The notes beneath the pieces are model-generated. The model saw only the letters and a program-made list of their open reading frames with translations. It did no database searches and was not told the DNA's origin. The position numbers and the translations under genes are program-made. Shown one piece after another: positions 23,161 to 30,476 of a DNA stretch of 30,569 nt (position 1 is its first letter; each line of letters starts with the position of its first letter). Source of the stretch: Porphyromonadaceae bacterium UBA7048 (GTDB lineage: Bacteria; Bacteroidota; Bacteroidia; Bacteroidales; Muribaculaceae); NCBI GenBank assembly GCA_002493945.1, contig DLAL01000051.1, positions 1 through 30,569 on the forward strand, written 5' to 3'.

Positions 23161-25784
23161 CACTGTACGAGTTTTTTTGATTTCCACTTGTCGGCCAGGG
23201 AGCCGGAGGTCATCATCGTGGGGGTCTGCGGCTTCTGGAACATGAAGTTCGACGTGCGGACCACTTCGTCATGCACGTAGTCGTAGAGTTCCTTCAGGTT
23301 GACGTTGCCCTTGGTGTCCTGGAGCTTCTTCAGCAGGAAGTAGGTGAAGAGGCCGTGGTGCTTCTCGGCGTATGGCAGAGCGGTCTCGCTTCCTGATGCG
23401 GCCGTGAGGACGAACATATTGCCCTTGGGCGCCGATTCCTTGGTCTTGATGACCACGCCGCGGGTGCCTTTGCCCTCGCTGTGGGTCTTGCCCTCGTTGC
23501 CGCGGATGGCGCCGCTGAAGCAGGCGTCGATGAAGACGGTCACCGAGCGGGCGTTCAGGTCGGACAGACGGGAGTAGAAGTCCGTGAGCTTGTAGCACGA
23601 CTCCATGACTTCGGGCGAGCCGTCGCAGGGGAGCATGTAGGCTTCGTTGGTCTTGGTGTCGGGCACGCCGTGGCCGGCATAGTAGACGATGATTTCGGAG
23701 TCGGAGCCGAAGGCCTGCGCCTTGCTCTCAAGGCGGTTCATGGCTATGCGGATGTCGGCCAGAGTGGCGTCGACGCACAGCTCTATGTTGTTCTCGGGGA
23801 TGCCTAAGGTGCGTTTGCAGTATTCGGAGAAGGTCTGTCCGTCGGCATAGGCGGCCGGTACCTTGGCGGCGTACTTGTAGTTCTCGTTGGCCACTACCAG
23901 CGCCAGGGTCTTTGGCGAGCGCTTGTTGGTGCTGGGGATGAAGTCCTTGTCGACGTCCGACGTGGCCACCAGCACATATCCGCTGTTGCCTCCGCTCTTC
24001 TTGCTGCCGCTGTCCGGCCCGGAGACGAGGATGCTGGCGAAGTCGATGGTGATGTCGGGCACCTCGTAGTCGAGCGCGCGCGAGTTGTTGTACTCGTACT
24101 TCTTGCCCTTGGTGGTGTGGAATGTGATCTCGGATATGCGCACACTGTCCTCGTCGATGAAGAACTTGGGATTGGTGAAGCGGATTCCCTTGAAGTTGTC
24201 CTTGAAAGCCTCGGCCTCGCCGTTCTTCATGGGCACGCGCAGGTAGATGGGTCCGTATGACGACTCGATTTTGAACACTTCGTTGTTGGCGTCATAGGGG
24301 CAGAGCGTGAGGTCGTTCAGGCGCAGGCGCTTGGAGTACTCTTCGAGATACTTCTGTCCGGCCTCGTTCTTCAGCTTGGCATACTCCTGACGGATTGTGT
24401 TCTGGTTCACGCGGGTCTCGAATTGCTCCATGGTCTCGAACTCGCCCTTCTTCGACCATTCGAGCAGGCGCGAGGTGATGTACTCGTGGCCGTAGGTGCT
24501 GTATGATGGCGCGTCCTTGAGGAGGTAGCCGCCCTTCTGCTGGTAGTTGGGGTCGCCGTTGCCGTTGTAGGTCATTGGCGGCGGCATGAACATCTCGGCC
24601 AGCGGGTCTTCCTTGAGGAGCTTGAGGCGCTCGTTGATTTTCTCGAAGTTATACTTGTCCTCGAGGCAGAGGTAGCACACGCCCAGACTGCGCAGGTAGG
24701 GCACCGACGTCGGAGCCGTCACGAGCACCTCGCGGAACTTGTCGGCCGCCGATGCGAAGTAGTTCTTGGCCTTGCGGCGCATGCGTCCGGCCGTTCGCTC
24801 GTCCTTCTGGTTGATGGCGTCGTTGAAGTATCCTACGGCCAGGTTGTAGTAGCACAGGCCGATGTGCTTGGTGGTCGAGAGTGAGTTGGGGTTGATTTCG
24901 TCGAGGGTGTTGAAGACGTTCAGCGCCTGCTCGTACTCGCCGGCGTCCTCGTGGAGCTTGCCCTGGATGTCAAGCAGCTGCTTGTCCGTGGGGCTTGCCT
25001 CAAGGGCCTGGGTGAGGAATTTCTGGAGGCTCTCGCCGCGTCCGCCGTCGATGCACATCTGCATGGCCACCAGCAGCAGGTGCTTGTGGCCGGGATAGAC
25101 TGTGAGGCCTTCCTCGGCCGTGGCTATGCCCAGGTCCCACATCTGAGCCTGGAGGCACGACTGGGTCATGAACACGTAGACCGACTCGCGCTGCTTGTCG
25201 TCGCCCGTATTCAGATAGATGCGGAAGTAGTCGATGGCGCGCTCGAACTCCTTGTTGTTGTAGGCTCCCGAGGCGGCGATGTATGCCACCATCGACAGGG
25301 TCTGAGGGTCGAGCTCAATCTCCTCGCCCTTGAACGCGTCCAGGAGTGATATGTCGAGAAATGCACGCGCGTAGCGCGTCATTTCGTCCTTGTTGCCTAT
25401 GTTGGAGAAGTAGAAAGCCCCGGCAAGCAGGTCTTTCGACACGTCGCGCAGCACTTCCTTGGCCTGCGACCATTCACGCGATTCGGGCTGCTGGGCTTCT
25501 ATGGCCTCGCAGCTGAATTCGTAGCACTCGAAGGCCATCGGGTTGATGCTGTCCTGCGGAGCCCCGTCGAACTTTTTGAACTTGAGAACTTTGAATGATT
25601 CAAGAGCACGGTTGAGAAGTGAATCAGGCGTAATGACGGTCGTGTCGGGCTGCACCGTGTCGGCGTCTGTCATGCTCAGGTCGGGCATGACGTCGCTGTC
25701 TGCCGCGCGGGCCGTACTCACGGTGCACACGGCAAGTGCTGACAGGATGAGGATAATTGTTGATAAAAATACCTTTTTCATCAA
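23160..25784 (-). CDS. Secreted TPR-caspase (peptidase C14) with unnamed central domain
   Basis: The 874-residue protein has a signal peptide (cleavage near STARAA, residue 28), then helical TPR-like repeats at about 85-390 (for example KQLLDIQGKLHEDAGEYEQALNVF). A central domain at about 440-585 has no name that I know but recurs in the upstream propeller/OmpA protein. A Ser/Gly-rich linker (587-602) leads to the C14 caspase domain (625-860): TLALVVANENY, YYAGHG with His705, and VFIDACFSGA with Cys755, so the catalytic dyad is intact. It would be a periplasmic or surface-exposed metacaspase-like protease, or a proteolytic switch bound to partners through its repeats. It starts 120 bases after the propeller/OmpA gene and ends overlapping the DUF4384 gene. 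Position 25781 is an alternative ATG. Confidence 0.9.
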   Translation of the reverse strand: MMKKVFLSTIILILSALAVCTVSTARAADSDVMPDLSMTDADTVQPDTTVITPDSLLNRALESFKVLKFKKFDGAPQDSINPMAFECYEFSCEAIEAQQPESREWSQAKEVLRDVSKDLLAGAFYFSNIGNKDEMTRYARAFLDISLLDAFKGEEIELDPQTLSMVAYIAASGAYNNKEFERAIDYFRIYLNTGDDKQRESVYVFMTQSCLQAQMWDLGIATAEEGLTVYPGHKHLLLVAMQMCIDGGRGESLQKFLTQALEASPTDKQLLDIQGKLHEDAGEYEQALNVFNTLDEINPNSLSTTKHIGLCYYNLAVGYFNDAINQKDERTAGRMRRKAKNYFASAADKFREVLVTAPTSVPYLRSLGVCYLCLEDKYNFEKINERLKLLKEDPLAEMFMPPPMTYNGNGDPNYQQKGGYLLKDAPSYSTYGHEYITSRLLEWSKKGEFETMEQFETRVNQNTIRQEYAKLKNEAGQKYLEEYSKRLRLNDLTLCPYDANNEVFKIESSYGPIYLRVPMKNGEAEAFKDNFKGIRFTNPKFFIDEDSVRISEITFHTTKGKKYEYNNSRALDYEVPDITIDFASILVSGPDSGSKKSGGNSGYVLVATSDVDKDFIPSTNKRSPKTLALVVANENYKYAAKVPAAYADGQTFSEYCKRTLGIPENNIELCVDATLADIRIAMNRLESKAQAFGSDSEIIVYYAGHGVPDTKTNEAYMLPCDGSPEVMESCYKLTDFYSRLSDLNARSVTVFIDACFSGAIRGNEGKTHSEGKGTRGVVIKTKESAPKGNMFVLTAASGSETALPYAEKHHGLFTYFLLKKLQDTKGNVNLKELYDYVHDEVVRTSNFMFQKPQTPTMMTSGSLADKWKSKKLVQ

Positions 25785-25863
25785 TTAAAGCAGTATTATA
25801 GAATTGTATTGTTGCCCTGTGAGGAGGGAGAGGATTGGATTCACATGAGAGAACTGATGATGG

Positions 25864-25897
25864 CCGGAGGACGTCCCGGCGGAGCGACGTCCTCCGG
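25864..25897 (-). other. Strong hairpin between the propeller/OmpA gene and the caspase gene
   Basis: A perfect 12-bp inverted repeat CCGGAGGACGTC/GACGTCCTCCGG (25864-25875 and 25886-25897) with a 10-base loop sits in the 120-base gap, 7 bases past the stop of the upstream gene. No U-run follows on the minus strand. It could be a partial terminator, an RNA-processing site or a stabiliser of the upstream message, and so could set the level of caspase relative to its neighbour. Confidence 0.6.
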
Positions 25898-25904
25898 TGC
25901 AGGA

Positions 25905-28004
25905 TCAGAGCGCGTCGACGAAATTGAATTCGATGGTGATGCGGCGGAACTCGCTGCCCTTGTCTTTCGACACGTTGATGTCGTAGCGGTAGCCGGTGTT
26001 CATGTCCTTGAGCGCTTCGATGTTGTTGATCAGATAGTCGCGTACGCTGTAGGCGCGGAGGAATGCCAGCTGCTCGTTTTCGGTCACCTGGTCCTTGTTG
26101 CGCAGGGTCATCGGGCGGATTTTGCCGTCGGAGTATACGGGAACCTCGACGATGTCGCCGTAGCTGCCGTCATAGAGTATGCGGCTTACGATGGGGGTGG
26201 CGTCGGCTGTGCCCGAGAGGGTGATGTTCAGCTTCTTGCCGGCCTTGACGTACTGTGCGAAGTCGCCTTCGAGAGCCTGCTTCACCAGTGCGAGGGTTGC
26301 GCCGGCGGCGCCTGACTGCTCGGCGTGATACTTGCCGGGAGCGAAGTCTTCGGTGGCGGTGAAGCCCGGGTCTACCTGATAGGAGAATATCACGTGGTAG
26401 TTCAGTATCTTGTTGCCGTTGGCGTCATAGTCGGGGTCGATGCGCGAGCTGACGGTGATGTTGGTGTGGTCGGATATCACGTTGCGGTCCTTGGCCTCCT
26501 CGATGACCTGCTGGCGCATCTGCTCGAGCTTCTGCTCTTCCATCTGCTGCTGCAGGATGAGGTCGAGCGACACCACGTTGTCCGAGTCGGCCATGAAGTT
26601 CAGCGGAGCGCGCTCGATGTTGTCGTAGATGTAGGTCTTGCCGTTGGTGCTGTTGTACACCTCTGCGTAGATAAGCTCGAACTTGTCGTCGGCCATAACG
26701 CCGTACTTGGCGTTGCGGAACTCGAGAGCCGATTCGTTGCCGGTGAAGGCTCCGACTTCCGATTCGGGCACGGTCAGGAATATGGAGGGCATGTTCGAGA
26801 AGTCCACCTCAAGCATGTTGTTGGCGCGGTTGTAGTTGCCCAGCTGCACCTGGCTCATGGAGAGCATGTCGGGTGCGAGACGGGTCGAGATTTCGTCCTC
26901 GAAGAGACGGCGCTGCTTCTCGCGCGACTCGTCGGTCACACGGGCGCGGTATTCTTCCATGGTTTCACCCGGCATCATCTTGAGCCATTCGTTGAGTCGC
27001 TCATTGGCCTCGTCGTTGATCAGACGGGCGAAGTAGGGTGTCAGGTGCCCCATACGGCGCACGTTAATGCTGTTCAGGGCGTTGTATACCAGCATGGTCT
27101 GATTCTGACTGTCGGGGACGAAGCGGAGTATGCTCATGTCGCCTTCGGGCACCTCGATGGTCTCGCGGTCCTGGGTGTCGAGCAGGTTGACTACGACGAT
27201 TTTCTCGGGACTCTCGGCCACGGCCAGATACTTGCCGTCGAAGTTATAGCAGCACGACAGAGCGTCGCCCACGTCTTCGAGAGTCTTCTTGATGAGGAAG
27301 TTGCGGGTGTCGAAGATGCTCACCACGCCGTCGTCGGTGGCTACGGCCAGCTCCGTGCTGGTGTCGTTGAATGCCACGTCGTTGACCTTCACGTCGAAGT
27401 CCCACTCCTTGCGGATGGTGCGCTCCTCGAGGTTCACCACGGCGAGCTTCGTGCTGTCGACAACGGCCACGAAGTATCCGTTGTCACTGGGCACCAGCAT
27501 ATTGGCGCGGCGGTAGGGCAGCTTCATGATGTCGACCACGGCGCGGTCGGGAGCATTCATGACCACGAGGCCCGAGTCCGACACCATCAGTATGTTCAGG
27601 GCGTCGGGAGTATATGCGGCGGCCGAGGGATTGCCCAGGCGCTTGCGGTTCACCTTGTAGACCACTTCGGCCTCGGCGTTGTTGGCCACGATGATACCCT
27701 CGGTCTTCTTGCCGTGGCGGCTCACCAGGAAGAAGTTATTGTAGAACGGATTCACGTCGGCATCGATGAGCTGGTCGCCGTCCGAACTCAGTGTGCGTCC
27801 GGAGAGCGACTGCAGGTTCTTGCCCGACCGGGTGTAGATGCCGGCGCCTGATATCACGAGATTTTCAGGAGTGCTCTTGAAGTTCGAGAACTTCGCGCTC
27901 TGACTGTCGTCGTTCTCGGCGTCAGCGGCGAAAACCGGGACCGACATACAGACAGCAAGCATGCTTAGGGCTGCATTTCGCAGATTGATAGCAGATGATT
28001 TCAT
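25905..28004 (-). CDS. Secreted beta-propeller protein with shared central domain and OmpA-like C-terminus
   Basis: The 699-residue protein has a signal peptide (cleavage near VFAAD, residue 27). Residues 45-315 form WD40-like beta-propeller repeats (for example VNDVAFNDTSTELAVATDDGVVSIFDTRN and CCYNFDGKYLAVAESPEKIVVVN). Residues about 343-485 match the central domain of the neighbouring caspase in order and spacing: ETMEEYRARV, YNRANN, SIFLTVP and GKTYIYDN. A helical Gln/Glu-rich connector (483-505) leads to a C-terminal OmpA-like segment (about 590-697: LSGTADATPIVSR, NEQLAFLRAYSVRDYL, GSEFRRITIEF) that may bind peptidoglycan or a partner. It begins 21 bases after the FecR-like gene. The build suggests a scaffold tied to the cell wall and paired with the caspase; no enzyme motif is seen. 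Confidence 0.82.
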   Translation of the reverse strand: MKSSAINLRNAALSMLAVCMSVPVFAADAENDDSQSAKFSNFKSTPENLVISGAGIYTRSGKNLQSLSGRTLSSDGDQLIDADVNPFYNNFFLVSRHGKKTEGIIVANNAEAEVVYKVNRKRLGNPSAAAYTPDALNILMVSDSGLVVMNAPDRAVVDIMKLPYRRANMLVPSDNGYFVAVVDSTKLAVVNLEERTIRKEWDFDVKVNDVAFNDTSTELAVATDDGVVSIFDTRNFLIKKTLEDVGDALSCCYNFDGKYLAVAESPEKIVVVNLLDTQDRETIEVPEGDMSILRFVPDSQNQTMLVYNALNSINVRRMGHLTPYFARLINDEANERLNEWLKMMPGETMEEYRARVTDESREKQRRLFEDEISTRLAPDMLSMSQVQLGNYNRANNMLEVDFSNMPSIFLTVPESEVGAFTGNESALEFRNAKYGVMADDKFELIYAEVYNSTNGKTYIYDNIERAPLNFMADSDNVVSLDLILQQQMEEQKLEQMRQQVIEEAKDRNVISDHTNITVSSRIDPDYDANGNKILNYHVIFSYQVDPGFTATEDFAPGKYHAEQSGAAGATLALVKQALEGDFAQYVKAGKKLNITLSGTADATPIVSRILYDGSYGDIVEVPVYSDGKIRPMTLRNKDQVTENEQLAFLRAYSVRDYLINNIEALKDMNTGYRYDINVSKDKGSEFRRITIEFNFVDAL

Positions 28005-28025
28005 TTGGTAAGGTTATGATAGGGG

Positions 28026-28904
28026 TTATAATTTTGTCATGTAAATAGGAAGCTCGACAACCGGGCCTGCCGACGGTTCTTCGCCGAAGGCTCTGGTGAT
28101 TTCATCTATCAGTTCGTCTATGGAGAAGTAGTAGCATGTGGCCACAAGGAGATGTATGTCGTCGGGATTCGAGCCTTTGCTCTGGCTGCGGGTTATCGAC
28201 TGGTCGGGCAGTATGACGTAGCATCCTATCGGCTGGCCCAGCTCGGATATGCGCAGGGGGCGGTTTCCTTCGCCGGTAGTCACCTTGATGACGTTGATGT
28301 ACAGAGGCACATCCGAATCATTGGTCACGCTGAACATCAGTTCGCCTTCGGGCGTCGACTTGTGTTCGATAGGTGTGGGGAAAGCCCGGAGGCCGTTGAC
28401 GCCCTTCGAATTGAGCATGTCCACGATGTAGCGGCCCATCACTTTGGCGTCGATCATGAAGTTTTCGCTCGAGGGGTCATATTCCTCCAGAGCCAGAGTG
28501 ATTTTGCCCTTCTCGACGTACATATGGCCTTCTTCCTCGGCGGCTTTGCCTGTCGACACGTTGGCTCCCACGTTGCGGCGGTTGTTGGCCGCGGCCTTCT
28601 TGGCGTCGAACATCAGCGTCATCACGCTCACTTCGCCGGGGATGTCGCGTGTGTACAGCTTCGAATCCTGCTTGTTGAGAATCTGTACACTGCTGCCTTC
28701 GCCGATAATTATCAGATCGGCACCGCCTAATGCCATGTCGACCTGTGCCGGAGTCACTTTGCCCAGGTGCTTCACCTCGACCTTGCCCTTCACGGCCCGG
28801 ATGCTGTACTGCGCCATCGCCGGGCACAGACATACCGTCAGCAGAATCAGACACATAAGGACTCGTAGACATAACTTGTGTGGGTTAGCATTGAAAGTTT
28901 TCAT
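28026..28904 (-). CDS. Secreted FecR-like domain protein
   Basis: The 292-residue product starts at the ATG at 28904, which opens on a signal peptide (MKTFNANPHKLCLRVLMCLI..., cleavage near AMAQY, residue 32). An ATG 30 codons further upstream would place a Gly/Cys-rich, unrelated stretch in front of the signal and is unlikely. Residues 33-95 (YSIRAVKGKVEVKHLGKV, ADLIIIGEGSSVQILNKQ, KLYTRDIPGEVSV) have the beta-strand pattern of a FecR domain, in which a short secreted module reads or relays an envelope signal. The C-terminal half (about 160-292) has no recognised domain and includes SVTNDSDVPLYINVIKVTTG, another likely beta-sandwich. It lies between the CHASE2 and propeller/OmpA genes; FecR and CHASE2 domains are often neighbours in other bacteria. 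Confidence 0.75.
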   Translation of the reverse strand: MKTFNANPHKLCLRVLMCLILLTVCLCPAMAQYSIRAVKGKVEVKHLGKVTPAQVDMALGGADLIIIGEGSSVQILNKQDSKLYTRDIPGEVSVMTLMFDAKKAAANNRRNVGANVSTGKAAEEEGHMYVEKGKITLALEEYDPSSENFMIDAKVMGRYIVDMLNSKGVNGLRAFPTPIEHKSTPEGELMFSVTNDSDVPLYINVIKVTTGEGNRPLRISELGQPIGCYVILPDQSITRSQSKGSNPDDIHLLVATCYYFSIDELIDEITRAFGEEPSAGPVVELPIYMTKL

Positions 28905-29015
28905 ATTCCTTGGATTATTGATTGGCTGAGAGGTCGCTCCCGCGCCGCCTCTGAGTGTCGGACAGCAGCCTCCGCACACGCCTGAAGAGCGCACGCAGAC
29001 CCCGGCTGACGTCTT

Positions 29016-30047
29016 TCACCAGACCCGGTGTGCCGGCCATATGTCGCAGGCGAAGAGGACGAACGTCATCATCAGCAGTGTATACGAGAAATTTATTATG
29101 ATGCTTCGGTCTATGAAGAAATGATACCCGATGCGGATGATATAGTACAGCAGCACTATCTGCAGGATGCGCAGCACCAGAGCCTTGTAGGACGTGCGGA
29201 TGCTCACGTGGATGAACGCCAGCGCGAAGCACAGAGCGAAGGCCATGGCCATGTTGCCTGTCGGTCCCACCGGATTGAGATAGCGGCCTCCGAGTATCGT
29301 GCTCACCGTGTGGGCGTGGATCTCGATGCCCGACATCATCCGCTGCGGCGGAGTGGCGTGCATGTCGGAGGGCACATTCATGGCGCCTACGAGCACCACG
29401 CGGTCGCGTAGTTCGTCGGCATGGTAGGCGAGGTCCTGCCACGGAATGACCGTGAACGTGCGCGACGGATAGTTGATGGTCTCCAGCCGGTTGCCGCGCT
29501 TGCGCAGGGCCTCGAGGGCCTCGGGGCTGGCTTTGCCTGCCACCGCCGCGGCGAACGACGGCATGGCCGTGCCCGTGTCCTTCATCGGGAAGTCTGTTAC
29601 GAACTGGCGCACTACGCCGCCGGCATACTTGGTGGGCATATTCGACGCTCCGTAGGTTCGGTCCGGCATATCGTCGAAGAAGAACGAGCGGTCCTGTATG
29701 TGGAAGGTCGACGCACCGCGCTCGCGGTCGCCCTCCATGTCCACGATCATCACCATGTCGGGCAGCTTCGCTATGGCGGCAAGCAGCAGACTGTCGTCGT
29801 CATGCGGCACGTCGAACATCACGTCCAGCCCGACGGCGCGCGGCTCCAGCTCGGGGAGCGCGTCCAGAATCACCGCCACATCCTCGCGGGTGGCATCCTT
29901 GATGTCAAGGATGACGATGTCGCGGTCGAGTTCGCGCACCTGACGCCGGTCAGCGATGATATTGTAGAAATCCGTGATGTTGAAGTCATGCCGGTCATTT
30001 GACGATATGAGCGTCGCTATCGACAGCGAGAACGGCTGCATCAGCAC
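29016..30047 (-). CDS. CHASE2 membrane sensor protein, reading frame probably broken at both ends
   Basis: The continuous frame gives 343 residues from a GTG at 30047. It holds an extracytoplasmic CHASE2 domain (from about residue 15 to 245: IVILDIKDATRED, RAVGLDVMFD, VVLVGAMNVPSDMHATP, MSGIEIHAHTVSTIL) and three membrane segments at the end. No cyclase, kinase or other output domain follows. In-frame sequence upstream of the GTG (30048-30086) still encodes hydrophobic residues and then meets TAA at 30089-30087. The neighbouring frame from ATG 30117 (or 30129) supplies a basic start, MHKAKSTNLLSRWHH, that joins to the first membrane helix if one base near 30072 is skipped. The promoter at 30180-30212 fits this earlier start. 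The stop at 29016 is likewise followed, in another frame, by a basic tail ending at 28915. ATG 30041 is another possible start. Confidence 0.8.
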   Translation of the reverse strand: MLMQPFSLSIATLISSNDRHDFNITDFYNIIADRRQVRELDRDIVILDIKDATREDVAVILDALPELEPRAVGLDVMFDVPHDDDSLLLAAIAKLPDMVMIVDMEGDRERGASTFHIQDRSFFFDDMPDRTYGASNMPTKYAGGVVRQFVTDFPMKDTGTAMPSFAAAVAGKASPEALEALRKRGNRLETINYPSRTFTVIPWQDLAYHADELRDRVVLVGAMNVPSDMHATPPQRMMSGIEIHAHTVSTILGGRYLNPVGPTGNMAMAFALCFALAFIHVSIRTSYKALVLRILQIVLLYYIIRIGYHFFIDRSIIINFSYTLLMMTFVLFACDIWPAHRVW

Positions 30048-30129
30048 AAGCGACAGTCCGAAAGCCAGTAGCGTGATGCCAGCGGCTTAATAAATTGGTG
30101 GACTTTGCCTTGTGCATGTCAGAGGGCAT
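30048..30129 (-). other. Probable out-of-frame 5' end of the CHASE2 gene
   Basis: On the minus strand, ATG 30129 and ATG 30117 share a frame and encode MPSD and MHKAKSTNLLSRWHH. One skipped base near 30072 moves this into the CHASE2 frame as LLAFGLSLVLMQPFSLS, a good first membrane helix behind a positively charged start. The region lies between a full promoter match and the CHASE2 frame and has no other purpose that I can see. It can reflect a sequence error or a true frameshift mutation. Confidence 0.55.
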
Positions 30130-30179
30130 AGCGGATTAGTTCGGGTTAAAAGGTCAATGCGTTAGGGTATAACGTCCTG

Positions 30180-30212
30180 CAAAGTTAACATATTTTTCAC
30201 TTGACCACCAAA
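30180..30212 (-). promoter_or_regulatory. Bacteroidetes-type promoter of the CHASE2-caspase cluster
   Basis: On the minus strand a -33 box TTTG (30212-30209) and a -7 box TAACTTTG (30187-30180) are 21 bases apart, a full consensus match. Transcription would start near 30173, about 44 and 56 bases before the ATGs at 30129 and 30117 and 126 bases before the GTG at 30047. Confidence 0.78.
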
Positions 30213-30251
30213 TTTTTTCGATAAAAATTGTATTTCTCTCCGGCGATGTCT

Positions 30252-30308
30252 AAAAAGGTGAGGTGCATCAGAATTAATGTCAGGACTCCGGACCAATTCT
30301 GACGCACC
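30252..30308 (-). terminator. Intrinsic terminator of the small secreted-peptide gene
   Basis: A 14-bp stem with one G-T pair (30262-30275 and 30295-30308) is followed on the minus strand after a few bases by a U-run (AAAAA at 30252-30256 on the plus strand). It starts 9 bases past the stop of the 52-residue gene at 30318-30476. Confidence 0.8.
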
Positions 30309-30317
30309 CGCTCAGGG

Positions 30318-30476
30318 TTAGTATTCGTTGTCGAGCCCGTAGGACGTGCGCGGAGTGTTTCCTGTCGTGCCTCCGACGGCCGCTTCGATGAAGAAGCCGG
30401 TGCGGTTGGCGTTCTGAGCCGTAGCGGCGGCCACGGCCAGGATGCAGAAAACCAGTGATAAAAGTACTTTTCTCAT
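30318..30476 (-). CDS. Small secreted peptide (52 residues), unknown function
   Basis: The minus-strand frame from ATG 30476 to TAA 30318 encodes 52 residues. It begins MRKVLLSLVFCILAVAAATA, a textbook signal peptide with probable cleavage after TAQ (residue 21), which leaves about 31 residues: NANRTGFFIEAAVGG, then TTGNTPRTSYGLDNEY. The stretch GFFIEAAVGG resembles the first strand of a small outer-membrane beta-barrel, so this may be the leftover start of such a protein or a genuine short exported peptide. Its own strong terminator begins 9 bases downstream and an A-rich leader precedes the ATG, both of which favour a real transcription unit. No full promoter match was found in 30477-30569. 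It is too short for standard gene callers and could be missed. Confidence 0.6.
   Translation of the reverse strand: MRKVLLSLVFCILAVAAATAQNANRTGFFIEAAVGGTTGNTPRTSYGLDNEY

Noticed and set aside
26325..27851. Open frame of 508 codons opposite the propeller/OmpA gene
   Set aside because: Same antisense composition; no start signals or domains.
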